From assembly GCA_973895155.1 (NCBI GenBank), contig OZ316896.1, positions 19,406,001-19,470,000 on the forward strand: a stretch of DNA of 64,000 nucleotides. Reading direction: 5' to 3'. This document shows positions 10,416-22,291 of the stretch, piece after piece. The translations under genes were made by a program, and so were the position numbers. Origin of the DNA: Marsupella aquatica. Its lineage: Eukaryota > Marchantiophyta. The notes beneath the pieces are model-generated. The model had not been told where the DNA came from, made no database searches, and saw only the letters and a list, made by a program, of their open reading frames with translations. The first letter of the stretch is position 1, and each line of letters begins with the position of its first letter.

Positions 10416-12886
10416 TCATTGTGAATCTCAAGACTTGAACTGAAGCTGAGAAGCTCTCTCTTTGGGGGGCATTATATATGGCGCACGCAACAAGAGTTTA
10501 TATGTGTTGCCCCTTGTGGGTTTTCTCTTTACATCTTTCAGAGCATTCTTGGAGAGAATGCCAGGTCAAAATTTGGATCACCTGGTTAGTAAGATTTGAC
10601 ATTGATCACAATGTCAAACCTTGCCAATGTACCCTGACCTTGACCGAGGGCTCAGTCAAGACAGACTGAGCATGGTTACCCTCCTGGCTGGTGGTCTTAA
10701 GAAAAAGAGTAGTTTGCTCTACAACGTTGGGCAAGTTTTTTAGCATCAAGGGTCATTTGCTCACTAAAATAGATCCTTGTACTTGTACTCAACAACGAGA
10801 AAAAGAATTCCTATTTGCTGTGGTACACATGACTTGGCCTTGTCATTAATTTTAAATTGAAGTTTTGCTTATATTTATTCACCTTCTCTCCCGAGAGAAA
10901 ACAAAAAGATATTTGAAAATCAAAATGTTGTTCCCCCCATCCTTTTGGTCCCTCCTGTTAAAACACCCTTATTAATCCTCTACCCCCGCTTGTAGACTGA
11001 AATCTTTTTAAAACTGAAAGGGGAAGTACTGTTTAAAATAAATCACATTAAAATTCTACCAGTGCCCACTTCTTCTCCCAAGAAAAAAAACAATGTAAAG
11101 CCAAAGTACGAAAGTAAGCCATCGCCACAAAAAGCAAAAGAATTGCATGATCCCCTCACCTCTTTTGTCCTATTGTGTTGTATTTTTCTATCCCCACCTA
11201 AGGTGCCATGATGTGACCTCAATGTTGTCTACAAAGTGTACTTATAGGACATATATCAGACAATACATTTGAGATCGTTTTAGGACTCTTCACAACAAGT
11301 GCAACATGGTTGTTTGTGCCATTCAACAAACTGTAACAGACAATCCATTCTGGATAGTTTTGGGGGCCATCATAAAACAAAGTTCAGCTAATGATACCTA
11401 GCCAGGAATATCTTTCAGTGAGGTTTGATTCATATCCCGCACCAAAGGCAGAAAAAGTGAGGTATTTGCTTGGTGGACCCCCAAACCAAACTTTTCTTTC
11501 CTAGCTACCAAATGAGATTTTGGGTTGTCAATTTAAAGTCTAAGTATCAAGGTCTGTCAACTGCCTGGATCACTCAGGTCCCATCAAGTGACACTTTTCA
11601 TTTGGGGTCACCAAACATATATCTTACTATAAAAATGCGAAAGAAGTTTACTCTTAAGGGTCTAGGGTCTAGAGTGAAGCCTCTAGACCATAACCCCAAT
11701 ATAGACAAAAGTGATCATGAATCTCAATTAAAAAATACTTAAAATGAGGATTAACTAAATAACATAGAAATATTATTGTGCAAGTATTTTTTTTCTTCAT
11801 ATCTGTTTAAGTTCAAGGAATGGGTAATGGGGCTAGTCCCTACAAAATTAAGTCCACTCCTACACTGTTTTTTGTTAAAGTAAGTGGTTGACTATAAAAG
11901 CATTTGGTCCAACCAATACGTGCCACATCATCATACTCTTTCTCATAATGGTGAGTATATGGTGTGAGATAGTGATACTGTTATGTTATGATGTGCAGGA
12001 ATGGTACAGCCAGATTATGGCTTGTTTGTGGCAGATCTTACCTTAGCGTCCGCCAATGCTGCCGAGACTACCATGATGCTTTTACAGTCGCACTCACACT
12101 AACTCAAGAGGGGACGTTTTTTGGGTTCTACCCATGAATTCATGTTAGTCACACTAATTCTGTGCACATGAATTTAGTGCTAATTTAATTTGGTCTCAAG
12201 AGAGTAAAAATAGTGCCAAAAAAACTATTTTGAAAAATAAGCAAGAACTAGAGTTACTTTGGACTGAAGCTCACTTTCACCAGAATTTGTTTAGTAACTT
12301 TAATTTGATAATTGTTAGCTAACACTAATTCTGGTGTGAGCAGTGTAGACGTGTAGTTGATTCTGTAGGACCCTAGCCATTCTAGACCAACTTCGGAGAG
12401 TACTATTTTGAGTCCCTTCACTCGCGACGAAGCCATTGATTTCGGCCAAGCGGCGTTTAATGTGTGAGACTCTTTCTCTCAGTGATTCCGAAAAAGTGCT
12501 GGAACAATTCTCGTGGATCCCAGAAGTTCGGCCTTGGTTACAACTTTGACGGCGTTTGGGCTTTCGCCTTTCTGGCTCTATTTTGTTTGTTGTTATATTG
12601 TTGTCGGCTGATCTCATATTGCGGCATCTCATCAGCTGTCCAACATCTCCAGTATAGTGGGCGGAATCAGGTAACAACTGGTGAAAGAGAGAGTCCACAA
12701 CAACAGCGTGAGAGCCGGTCAATTTGATCTACCAGTACTAATCAAGTTTTGACCACCGCGTCTCCGTATTTGTCGCCAGCGAAGAAAAACAGACACTCGA
12801 TTCCTGGTTGAGTCCGAGTCTCGTGGAATGGGTCCTGGACTCCTGGTCGCTCAGTATACCAGGTCCATCCGTCCAGAAATGAGGCG
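10416..12886. other. Distal upstream region of PAL copy 1, no gene supported
   Basis: About 2.5 kb without a recognisable protein. A minus-strand frame at 12315-12722 is open for 135 codons but starts without ATG and matches nothing I know, so it is not called. The last few hundred bases would include PAL copy 1 promoter DNA. Confidence 0.4.
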
Positions 12887-12895
12887 TATATATAG
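12887..12895 (+). promoter_or_regulatory. TATA box, PAL copy 1
   Basis: tatatatag lies 399 bp upstream of the PAL ATG (13294). If used, transcription would start near 12920 and give a 5' leader of about 370 nt. Assigned by motif and position only. Confidence 0.5.
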
Positions 12896-13293
12896 ATCTT
12901 GAATTCTCTGAAGCTTAAATCGCTCCTGAACAGCTGTTCAGAAGTTTGGAAGGGATTCTTGCATCAGCGTCTGCAATCCGATTGACCACTGCAGGAAGTG
13001 TGGACTCTAAACAGCTTTTCGAAAATTAATGCGCCCGACTTGCATTGAATTGGCAGTCTTTCCTGCAATCTTCTTAGAGCTAGATTCTGCTAGTGTACGA
13101 TCCACCACATTGATTTGGCACTCCATTAGATCAACACTTCGACGAGTGTTTCTTCCCACGTACGCACTAGAGATTCAATTCAATTGTTCATCACCGTCGT
13201 GAGATTCAATTCAGTCCCTCCTCACCATCGTGCCAGGACCTTCTATTGAATTTTTTTAGTTTGAAGTAAATACTCTTGTGCAATTCCGTCGCC

Positions 13294-15489
13294 ATGGTGA
13301 TGGAAGTAGCCACCCAGCAACCTTGCGCCACTAGCCTCACTGGCTGGACGGAGCAGCTTTGTGTGAGTCCCAGACCATTTTCTAATGGGGACGCCATGCA
13401 AATTGACTCGGGTCTAAGTGCAGACCCCCTGTACTGGGGACGAGCATCCCAGGCAATGCAGCGGAGCCACTGGGAGGAAGTGAAGCACATGGTGGAGGAA
13501 TTTGAGGCGACGAAGGAGGTTGTAATTCAGGGAGTGACCCTCAGTGTGGCTCAGGTTACGGCTGTGGCGAGACGACCGTCCGTGTCAGTGGTACTCGACG
13601 CTGCAGCTGCCAAGGAGAGGGTGGATGAGAGCTCGAATTGGGTGCTCTCCCACTCGATGAAGGGAACTGACACCTACGGCGTCACAACGGGCTTTGGGGC
13701 CACTTCTCACCGACGAACTAACCAGGGCGAGGAGCTCCAGAAGGAACTCATTCGCTTCCTCAATGCAGGAGTGCTTGGTAAGGACCCAGCCAACGTGCTG
13801 GACGTGGCCACCACTCGAGCTGCAATGCTGGTGAGGACCAACACTTTGCTCCAGGGTTACTCGGGAATTCGCTGGGAAGTTCTTCAGACTCTGCAGAAGC
13901 TTCTGAACAAGCAAATAACTCCCAAGCTGCCCCTCAGAGGCACAATCACCGCATCAGGGGACCTGGTCCCTCTTTCCTACATCGCTGGAATTCTTACCGG
14001 CAGGTCCAACTCTAGAGCGGTCACTGAAGATGGGAAGGTCGTGACTTCCCATGAAGCCATGAAAATGTGCGGACTTCTGAAGCCCTTTGAGCTGAAGCCT
14101 AAAGAAGGACTAGCTATGGTGAATGGTACCGCAGTAGGTTCTGGACTGGCCTCCACTGTCTGCTACGACGCCAACGTCTTGGCATTGTTTGCAGAGGTAT
14201 CATCCGCATTGTTTTGTGAGGTGATGCAAGGCAAACCAGAGTTCACCGATCACTTGACTCACAAGCTCAAGCATCACCCTGGGCAGATCGAGGCAGCAGC
14301 CATCATGGAATACGTGCTCGAAGGCAGCTCCTACATGAAGGCAGCTGCGAAACTGCACGAGACAGATCCTTTGAAGAAGCCCAAGCAGGATCGGTATGCC
14401 TTGAGAACGTCACCGCAATGGTTGGGTCCTCAAATTGAGGTCATCCGCGCGGCAACCCATGCCATCGAGCGTGAGATTAACTCCGTGAACGACAACCCGC
14501 TCATTGATGTTTCCAGAGATCTGGCCCTGCATGGAGGGAACTTTCAAGGAACTCCAATCGGAGTGTCTATGGATAACATGCGTCTCGCAATTTCAGCTCT
14601 GGGAAAGCTGATTTTTGCCCAGATGTCTGAACTCGTGAACGACTTTTACAACAGCGGATTGCCTTCCAATCTGACTGGAGGCCCGAATCCGAGCCTGGAT
14701 TACGGCTTCAAGGGAGCGGAAATAGCCATGGCTTCCTACTGTTCTGAGCTGCTGTATCTTGCGAATCCGGTGACCACACACGTGCAGAGTGCGGAGCAGC
14801 ACAACCAGGACGTCAACTCCCTTGGGCTGATTTCGGCTCGGAAGACGGCAGAGGCGATTGAGATCTTGAAGCTGATGTCTTCCACGTTTCTGGTAGCAAT
14901 GTGCCAAGCGGTCGATTTGAGGCATTTGGAAGAGAACATGCAAGCGAGCGTGAAGCATGTCGTGGCCCAGGCCGCCAAGAAGACTCTCTTTTCCAGCGCC
15001 GATGGTGCGCTTCTAACGTCTCGCTTTTGCGAGAAAGATCTTCTGAAAGTGGTCGATGACCAGCCTCCATTTTCATACATAGACGATGCCACTAGCGCCT
15101 CCTACCCGTTAATGCAGAAACTGAGGCAAGTTCTGGTTAACCACGGTCTCCGAAAGGAAAATGAGACCTCCGACATTTTCAAAAGGATCTCGGTGTTCGA
15201 GGAGGAGGTGAAAAGTCAGCTTGAGGCAACGGTTCCAGAAATTCGACGTCAATTTGACTGTGGTGTTGCCAGTGTACCCAATAGAATCAGTGACTGCCGA
15301 AGCTTCCCTCTGTACAATTTCGTAAGATCGCTGGGCACGAAGCTGCTAGTAGGAACAGAGACGAGGTGTCCAGGAGAAGATATTGAGCTAGTTTACGATG
15401 CCATGACCGAAGGTCAATTGGCTGGTCCCCTCCTCCAGTGCTTAGACGGATGGAAAGGAGCTCCCACTGCTCCCAGGCGAAAGGCTTAG
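13294..15489 (+). CDS. PAL: Phenylalanine ammonia-lyase, copy 1 (intronless)
   Basis: Encodes a 731-residue PAL, which deaminates L-phenylalanine to trans-cinnamate in the cytosol as a homotetramer, the entry step to phenylpropanoids. The Ala-Ser-Gly triad that forms the MIO prosthetic group is at 220-222 within GTITASGDL. The catalytic Tyr loop ([11 protein letters not shown], Tyr ~128) and [17 protein letters not shown] and EQHNQDVNS active-site segments are intact. Phe-Leu at ~155-156 (LIRFLNAG) is the Phe-preferring form of the selectivity switch rather than the His of Phe/Tyr lyases. I chose ATG 13294 (gccATGg context) because upstream in-frame codons lack ATG and copy 2 starts at the equivalent point. 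Length is normal for plant PAL. Seed-plant PAL genes usually have one intron; none here. Copy 2 (43000-45192) is almost identical in the core. Confidence 0.97.
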   Translation: MVMEVATQQPCATSLTGWTEQLCVSPRPFSNGDAMQIDSGLSADPLYWGRASQAMQRSHWEEVKHMVEEFEATKEVVIQGVTLSVAQVTAVARRPSVSVVLDAAAAKERVDESSNWVLSHSMKGTDTYGVTTGFGATSHRRTNQGEELQKELIRFLNAGVLGKDPANVLDVATTRAAMLVRTNTLLQGYSGIRWEVLQTLQKLLNKQITPKLPLRGTITASGDLVPLSYIAGILTGRSNSRAVTEDGKVVTSHEAMKMCGLLKPFELKPKEGLAMVNGTAVGSGLASTVCYDANVLALFAEVSSALFCEVMQGKPEFTDHLTHKLKHHPGQIEAAAIMEYVLEGSSYMKAAAKLHETDPLKKPKQDRYALRTSPQWLGPQIEVIRAATHAIEREINSVNDNPLIDVSRDLALHGGNFQGTPIGVSMDNMRLAISALGKLIFAQMSELVNDFYNSGLPSNLTGGPNPSLDYGFKGAEIAMASYCSELLYLANPVTTHVQSAEQHNQDVNSLGLISARKTAEAIEILKLMSSTFLVAMCQAVDLRHLEENMQASVKHVVAQAAKKTLFSSADGALLTSRFCEKDLLKVVDDQPPFSYIDDATSASYPLMQKLRQVLVNHGLRKENETSDIFKRISVFEEEVKSQLEATVPEIRRQFDCGVASVPNRISDCRSFPLYNFVRSLGTKLLVGTETRCPGEDIELVYDAMTEGQLAGPLLQCLDGWKGAPTAPRRKA

Positions 15490-18400
15490 ATTTGTAAATC
15501 TGCATCACCATGCATCGGACGCACGCGGACGTCCTTGCGAAGGATTCCGAAGGCCTTCAGAAATCAATTTTGCAGATGTATTGTATATTAGATATAATTA
15601 TCCTTAGGTGTGTAGGCGCAGATTCACATCGACACGAAGAGATTATCTTTCAGTTCGACATGTACATATAGGACATTACGTCGATTTCCCTGCGTAAATC
15701 CAAATGTCAGTAGTTATCTCAGCCTGTAAGAAGCAGGATCACTCATAGTGAATACTCTCAATTTATTTTACAAAACGCCTTCTGTTGTCTTGTGACAGTA
15801 CGTTGGACAAATTCATACCTCGATCTTACTTTAATGCTGCATTTTCATGTCCCATACAATTTCTAAAAACGTTTGGCGAACAAGTCCAAGATAATGATAA
15901 TCATACAGACTTAATATCAAGAAGAGAGGAGTTGAGGTACCGTAGTGTTGTGCAGAAATGGCACACACTTTCCGCCACGGTCGTGTCTAATAGCTATATA
16001 TCACGAAAACTATGGAGAGAACAAAGTAACGCTATAGAATCAAGCAACGCTGTAGGATAACGATGTGTGGAGTGTGGACGTAAATTTGTTAAATTTTAGT
16101 TTGGGGGAACGGTAAATTCCGCAGGAGAACACCGGACCTACGGTCTGCTCGATCGAAGGCGAGCAACAAGGCCAAAGCAGGCCAAAGCAGGCCCAAGGCA
16201 GACAACCAAAGCAAACGGGTTCGTTCAAGGCTAATTTACGAGGTCACAGCAGCTCTGAGAAAAGCGCCGCCGGGAACGCTGAGACCTGCGACAATAATAG
16301 CGAACTTGGCAGCGATCACAACGACGGGCCAACCCGACACTGAACCTATGAAGCAAAAGTTAAACGATGTGCACAGGTGCCACACGCTGGATCCGCTTGG
16401 ACAAACTCAAGAAACCATCAGTTTGCGCTGAACTTAGGAGTACTTTACAAAGACGTCGGGTGCACTTTGGGAGTTTTTTTCACCAAAGCAAACTGGAGGG
16501 CCATTGCAAACTAAATATATTGTGTCCCTAGGCTTTGCAATTTTTGAATCCCCTTGGAGGAGAGATATATTTGAGGGGCCACCAAAATCAGAAGTGTTAC
16601 ATGGTGGCCACCATGAATGATATAATACCAGGGTAATAATAGACCTTAGGTCAACAATAAAACCAATAATGATAGACCTTAGAGCCTAAAGTAAGGGCCA
16701 TCTTGCATGTGAGGGTCCCCAAATTATCAGGTGGCACATGCTTACTCTTTGAGCCTTTCCTGCCTCACCCTCCTCGTGTGCCAGTTCCATTCCTGCATGC
16801 CTCACCCTCCCCGTGTGCCAGTCCTTACGGGAGCAATTCAGTTTTTCAAGGGCAAGGGCCGGAAACTTTACGACCCTTCACGGTCCTGACCTTTCCGGGG
16901 GCCTTTCAAATTCATAAACAGCAAAAATACAGTGCTAACGACAAAGGGGTTAAAACGACAAACTAAGGAGGAAATGGGAGCATTGCACGTATTGCCTTGG
17001 AGGATTGGCTTTGATTTGGTGGTACACACTTTCCCATCTTTTGTGGGCAAGGAAGGGCCACATTTTAAAGGACTCTTGCACCTGCAAGACAAACCCTAAA
17101 GCCAAGATGGACTGAGGGGTTTGCTTGAAGCCCCCATAAATTTCCAAAGCTAGGATGAACTGAACTCGGGACTGAACTCAGAACATCAAAATAGACTCGG
17201 ATAACACTCTTTAAAATTTTGACTCATATGTGACTTCTAAATTGTGGTTCACTCAAGCTACTCAGGGCGTCCTTCATAAAAGTGAACAGTTCTTTCCCAA
17301 AGTGAGAAGTTGGTGTTCATCCAAGTACTAAGGGAGTCCTTCACAAAAGTGAAGTGTCTGTTGGCAATTAGTTTTTAATACGTGACCATCTTTGCCCTCA
17401 TCAGCGATGGACCAAATGGTTTCAGAAAAAAATGGAACTTTGTTAGGTAATAGATTGGACATCAGAAAATATGCTTTGGAAATTTTGGAGTTGCAACAGA
17501 GATCCAAAAGTTGTTTAAAGAAATGCACAAGCTTGCTAAAAACTAGCATTTTACAGTTGGTCGAGACACCTGGAAAAATACTCGGGGTGTGCTTCTCAAA
17601 ATTGAAGCATCGAAGGTTCTTAAGATAGCCCGACAATGTGGATTTTGGGTGTAAAGTGAAGCCATGTGTGTCACAGTCCATGGGGATGGGCTGAACAAAC
17701 CCCTTGGCGGCATGCGGGCTTAAATTTCCCTAGAGCAAAGTACCCAAAAACCTTAGATCAATGTAAGTAATAACTCATTCGATGCATTGCTTATGTTGAT
17801 AGACCATAAATCAAAGTACTCAAAAACTCAATAGACCTGAAATCAACCTATAAAACTCATGGATCCATTGAGTAATGCACTTCAATTTGGAGGTCCATTG
17901 GGGGGTCCATCAAGTATATCATTCTCTTTCACTTTTGCAACAACAAATATATTAACTAAAATGACAATAGTTTTGTACTTACAATCACGCAACCAAAACC
18001 CAAAACAATGACACTTCGGCAATCATAGCATGGTTGCACTGGGGGTTTGCACAAATGTTACCGTGGGAATGACACCATTTGATTGTCTCAAGTATATATA
18101 TCTTTGTCACACCTTGACATTGGTGTGCAACTCATGAGTATTGTCAAACCAACAACAATATGGGTGCTATGATCATTGTGCAATGCATGGACCTTCAATG
18201 GGCTATATAATTATACTCAAACCCCTTGCATGTAATAGAAAACACTTGGATCCTATGGGCATTGAACATATTCTCATATTTGATTTTAAGCATCTTATGC
18301 ATTATGTCTCTGTTTTGATGATTGACTTATATTCTGCACCTCATTCCTCACACTAAATTTGCACACTTGACAACCTGATCTTAATTACGCATAATATGTC

Positions 18401-18512
18401 TTAAGTAATAACTCCCTTGACCGTAATTTTGCATAATATGTCAATAACTTAGTAACTTCCTTGCCTCAGCTGCATTTCTTTGAAAATGTGCAATATATGC
18501 ACAAGCATCAGG
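15490..18512. other. PAL copy 1 3' flank and spacer
   Basis: The first few hundred bases should hold the PAL 3' UTR ('tgtatattagatataatt' near 15577 is AT-rich, but no canonical AATAAA is obvious). The rest is spacer with minor echoes only ('cctcaccctcc.cgtgtgccag' at ~16763 and ~16801). No gene seen. It ends at the copia target site. Confidence 0.45.
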
Positions 18513-18517
18513 CTAGT
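18513..18517. repeat. Target-site duplication (left), copia element
   Basis: ctagt immediately precedes the left LTR and is repeated right after the far LTR at 25217-25221. Confidence 0.9.
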
Positions 18518-18861
18518 TGTTGAGCATAGACGACATTCGCAACGGCAAGCCCATGAACCATCCAACGTACAATAGTCGACACAGAGAAATACGTGGTTCA
18601 CCTCCACATGAGGCTACGTCCACGGGAACACACAAGAGCTTTACTGCACTCTAGGCCGACCGGCCATACCAAGCATCCACAGCACAAGCTCTCCCTATCT
18701 CTCAACTAGCTCCGTAACAATGAGCCTAAGTTCCACCAGGGTCTGGCATCAGCCCTGGCTATATGCACAACAGCACTACAGCTAACCTTAGCTAGGTCCT
18801 AACCCGAGTTAGCTTAACTGTGGTTAGCACAAGAGTCACAAGACTAGAGCAATATCTAACA
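18518..18861 (-). repeat. 3' LTR of the copia element
   Basis: 344 bp, starts tgttgagc and ends tatctaaca on the plus strand (TG...CA ends). Four differences from the other LTR (a/g, c/t, c/t, c/t). Confidence 0.95.
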
Positions 18862-18862
18862 A

Positions 18863-18876
18863 ACTCCCCCTTGACT
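18863..18876 (-). other. Polypurine tract
   Basis: On the minus strand 'tcaagggggagttt' sits directly before the 3' LTR, where the plus-strand primer of an LTR element is expected. Confidence 0.75.
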
Positions 18877-19069
18877 CTTGTCTTGGGGACTGGACTAAAT
18901 GCTACCATATGGAATCCTCAGCGGGAAGTTCTAGACAATCACCAAACCAGGTCTCCCCCTAAAAAACCACAAGGGTTAACTAAGGGTTAACTAGAACTAA
19001 GCCGTAGCCTAACAGGAATGAGTAATCCATATACAAATAGTCACACATTGCTAAATAACTCTACTTGCA

Positions 19070-22000
19070 CTACAACTGCAAAACCTGCAAAGTAGCACGG
19101 TGTCTTGAGAAACTCTCCAAAGGAATCACTTTGGTAAAGGCATCAGCGGGATTGAGCTTTCCATCAATCTTGACTAGCTCAAAAGTTTTATCAGACACTG
19201 CTTGCTTGATAAAATGGTACCTGATATCAATGTGTTTCACCCTGCTATCCATCACCTGGTTAGCAGCCAAGTGAAGAGCACTTTGACTATCACAGTTTAG
19301 AGTCATTTTTCCATGCTCTAAACCCATCTCCGCGATCAACTTATCCAACCAAATTGCTTCCTTTGTAGCTTCTGCTGCTGCAACATACTCTGCTTCTGTA
19401 GTAGACTGAGATATGCACTTCTGCAAGGTAGATTTCCAACTGATACATCCTCCTCCAAGAGTGTATACAAACCCAGTTGTAGATCTCCTTGTATCCAGAC
19501 AGCCTCCATAGTCAGAATCTACATAGCCAACTAACGTTCTATTTGATCTGTTATCAAATAGTAATCCATAGTCCTGTGTTCCCTTCACATACCTGAGAAT
19601 CCATTTCACAGCTTCCCAATGTACCTTCCCTGGATTTGACATGAATCTGCTAACCTTGCCCATCGCTAGGGCCAAGTCAGGCCTAGTACAAGTCATCAAA
19701 TACATCAGACTGCCTACTGCCTTCTCATAAGGAATCTTAGCCATCAGACCTTTCTCCACAGCATCCGTAGGAGAGAAAGCTGATGATAACTTGAAATGTG
19801 AAGCTAAAGGAATACTCACTGGCTTACAGTTCTCCATGTTGAATCGTGCAAGTACTTTCCTCGCATACTGGCCTTGACTCAAGCACAACTGTCTAGTCTC
19901 AGAGTTCCTAAAAATCTCCATCCCTAAGATCCTCTTGGCCTTACCAAGATCCTTCATCCTGAATTCAGCGCTCAATTTCGCCTTGAGACTATCAACCTCA
20001 GATTGATCTTTAGCCACAATTAGCATGTCATCCACATAGATCACCAGAATGATGAAACCAAATACATCATTCTTGACTGATTTTGTATACACACAAGGAT
20101 CATACACCATCCTTGTAAAACCTTGAGCAAGCATGAAATCATCAAACCGCTTGTTCCACTGTCTGGGAGACTGCTTCAATCCATACAAGGATTTGAGCAA
20201 TCTGCAAACTAAGTTCTCTTGGCCCTTCTTCATAAAGCCTAGTGGCTGTCTCATGAAGATCATCTCTTCCAAGTTGCCATAGAGAAAAGCAGTAACAACA
20301 TCCATCTGATCCATCACCAGATTAAAAAACACAATAAGCTGACACAAGATCCGAATTGTGGAATACTTAGCCACCGGTGAAAAGACCTCATTGTAATCGA
20401 CTCCTTTCTCCTGAGTGAACCCCTTGGCAACAAGCCTTGCCTTGTAGATCTTATCTCCACCCTCTGAAGGACTGTCCTTCAACTTGTAAATCCACTTGTT
20501 GTCCACCACTTGTTGACCTTTTGGAAGCTCCACCAGCTCCCATGTCTTGTTGTCACTCAAAGATTGCAACTCCCTCTGCATTGCTCTATTCCACTCATGC
20601 TTCTGCTCTGAAGCACAAGCCTCACTATACGAAGAAGGCTCTCCTTCTTCCAAGATCAAAGCCATATCATCTTCATCAGGTGCAATGTCAATATCATCTA
20701 GCTTAGATGAGTCTGCCCATTGATCATACCTGGTAGGAGCTCTAGTAGAACGACTGGAAGTTCTTCTAGTAGATGACTCAAGTTGATCTGTTGCTGCTGC
20801 TGGTTGAATTTGAGGTACCCCAGCAACAATTTGCTCCTCTTGTTCCATCACAGGAACCAGCTCCAAGCCCGAAGCTTCTCCATCTCTCCTGTCATGAACT
20901 GCATCATGACTAATCTCCCCCTCAACCCGGTCCGGGATGGGAGATTTCCCCTTGTCAGTATGGGAGTCCTGAGAACTCTCCCCCTCCTTTGATGATCTGG
21001 ATTCATTAAAGGACACATCTCTACTGACAATTAGCTTACAGGTTACTGGATCCCATAACCTATAACCCTTCACACCTTTATGATAACCAAGGAAAATGCA
21101 CTTCTTCGACTTGGAGTCTAGTTTGGATCGAAGCTGGGAAGGTGTAAGCACATAAGCATCACATCCAAAAATCCTCAGATGTGAGTAATCTGTTGGACGC
21201 CCGTACCTCATTTCAAATGGCGTCTTGAATCCAATAGAACTGGATGGAGAAAAATTTACCAAATAAGGTGCAGTGTTGACAGCTTCAGCCCAAAACTCAT
21301 GTGGTAAGCATGATTGACTCAACATACTCCTCGAGCGGTCCAATAGTGTTCGGTTGAGTCTCTCAGAAACACCATTCTGCTGAGGAGTATAGCTTGTTGT
21401 GAGATGGTGGGTAATCCCCTGCTCCTTACAATACATTCCAAATTCACCGGAACTGTATTCACCGCCGTTATCCGATCGAAGATATCTCACCTTATTACCA
21501 GTCTGATTTTCAACTTGGGCTTTCCACTCCTTAAAAGTGGCAAAAACATCAGATTTATTGTGTAGAAAGTATATCCACACATACCTTGAGTAATCGTCAA
21601 TGAACGTGACATAGTATAACCGTCCAGAATGTGAGGGAGTAGGGGCGGGACCCCACACATCACTATGTACATACTCAAGTACCTCCTTGCTGGTGTGAGT
21701 TCCAACTCCGAAGGGTTTCCTGTGCTGCTTCCCTAGCACACAGTGCTCACAAAATTCCAACTTACAAGATTGCAAATTAGAAAGTAATCCTTTCTTCTGA
21801 AGAATAACCAAACCTTTTTCACTCATGTGGCCCAAACAGAAGTGCCACAGTCGGGCCGTCTCCTCATGAGATAAGGTTACATTGGCTTCATCACAAACTA
21901 CACTGCCCTCCATAATGTATAGATTGCAATGTCTCTTTCCCTTCAATACAACTTTAGTACCAGTTGAAACCTGAAGGACACCATTAGCAGAACTCCACTG

Positions 22001-22099
22001 ATGGCCATTTGCCTCTAAAACTCCAAGTGAAATGAGATTTTTCATCATGCTGGGAATATGTCTCACATTCCTCAATGTTCTCATAGCACCATCAAACAT
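19070..22099 (-). CDS. Copia pol: GAG-pre-integrase, integrase, reverse transcriptase, RNase H
   Basis: Open for 1009 codons from the ATG just after the TAG at 22100-22102; that ATG is internal to the original gag-pol frame, not its true start. Order: GAG-pre-integrase knuckle (LWHFCLGHM...CEHCVLGK); integrase catalytic core with first Asp in HSDVWGP, second in RSDNGGEY and Glu in NGVSERLNR; a divergent linker; reverse transcriptase with KARLVAKG, DVVTAFLYG and the catalytic YVDD; RNase H with Asp in YVDSDYGG, Glu in TTEAEYVA, and DSQSALHLA. It ends normally near RATLQVLQL. All catalytic residues are present. Upstream, beyond the TAG and in the same frame, lies the protease motif WILDSACTFHI (around 22210-22240). 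Confidence 0.95.
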   Translation of the reverse strand: MFDGAMRTLRNVRHIPSMMKNLISLGVLEANGHQWSSANGVLQVSTGTKVVLKGKRHCNLYIMEGSVVCDEANVTLSHEETARLWHFCLGHMSEKGLVILQKKGLLSNLQSCKLEFCEHCVLGKQHRKPFGVGTHTSKEVLEYVHSDVWGPAPTPSHSGRLYYVTFIDDYSRYVWIYFLHNKSDVFATFKEWKAQVENQTGNKVRYLRSDNGGEYSSGEFGMYCKEQGITHHLTTSYTPQQNGVSERLNRTLLDRSRSMLSQSCLPHEFWAEAVNTAPYLVNFSPSSSIGFKTPFEMRYGRPTDYSHLRIFGCDAYVLTPSQLRSKLDSKSKKCIFLGYHKGVKGYRLWDPVTCKLIVSRDVSFNESRSSKEGESSQDSHTDKGKSPIPDRVEGEISHDAVHDRRDGEASGLELVPVMEQEEQIVAGVPQIQPAAATDQLESSTRRTSSRSTRAPTRYDQWADSSKLDDIDIAPDEDDMALILEEGEPSSYSEACASEQKHEWNRAMQRELQSLSDNKTWELVELPKGQQVVDNKWIYKLKDSPSEGGDKIYKARLVAKGFTQEKGVDYNEVFSPVAKYSTIRILCQLIVFFNLVMDQMDVVTAFLYGNLEEMIFMRQPLGFMKKGQENLVCRLLKSLYGLKQSPRQWNKRFDDFMLAQGFTRMVYDPCVYTKSVKNDVFGFIILVIYVDDMLIVAKDQSEVDSLKAKLSAEFRMKDLGKAKRILGMEIFRNSETRQLCLSQGQYARKVLARFNMENCKPVSIPLASHFKLSSAFSPTDAVEKGLMAKIPYEKAVGSLMYLMTCTRPDLALAMGKVSRFMSNPGKVHWEAVKWILRYVKGTQDYGLLFDNRSNRTLVGYVDSDYGGCLDTRRSTTGFVYTLGGGCISWKSTLQKCISQSTTEAEYVAAAEATKEAIWLDKLIAEMGLEHGKMTLNCDSQSALHLAANQVMDSRVKHIDIRYHFIKQAVSDKTFELVKIDGKLNPADAFTKVIPLESFSRHRATLQVLQL

Positions 22100-22291
22100 C
22101 TAAAATCTTACAGATCCAAGTCCAACAACTTGACATGGGATTCCATTTCCCATCAACAGTGACCCGTTGGAAACCGTGTAAGAACTGAAATAATCTCTTC
22201 TAGAGCAAATATGAAAAGTACATGCACTATCTAGAATCCAGTCATCACTACCTGGATTTGACACTACGTTGAGAGCATAACCTTGACATCA
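22100..22291 (-). pseudogene. Protease segment of copia gag-pol, bounded by two in-frame stops
   Basis: Between TGA (22289-22291) and TAG (22100-22102) the gag-pol frame stays open for 62 codons and includes the aspartic protease signature DWILDSAC-TFHIC. Both stops sit in an otherwise unbroken frame, so each could be a single point change. The protease therefore cannot be made as part of an unbroken polyprotein from this copy. Confidence 0.8.

Noticed and set aside
12315-12722. 135-codon minus-strand frame upstream of PAL copy 1
   Set aside because: Opens with TTG, no recognisable domain, overlaps a plus-strand frame of similar size; not enough support.
14593-14958. Antisense frames of 109-121 codons over PAL copy 1 (and the mirrored ones at 43531-43896 over PAL copy 2)
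   Set aside because: They are shadows created by the GC-rich codon use of PAL; identical in both copies because the sense DNA is, with no protein family resemblance.
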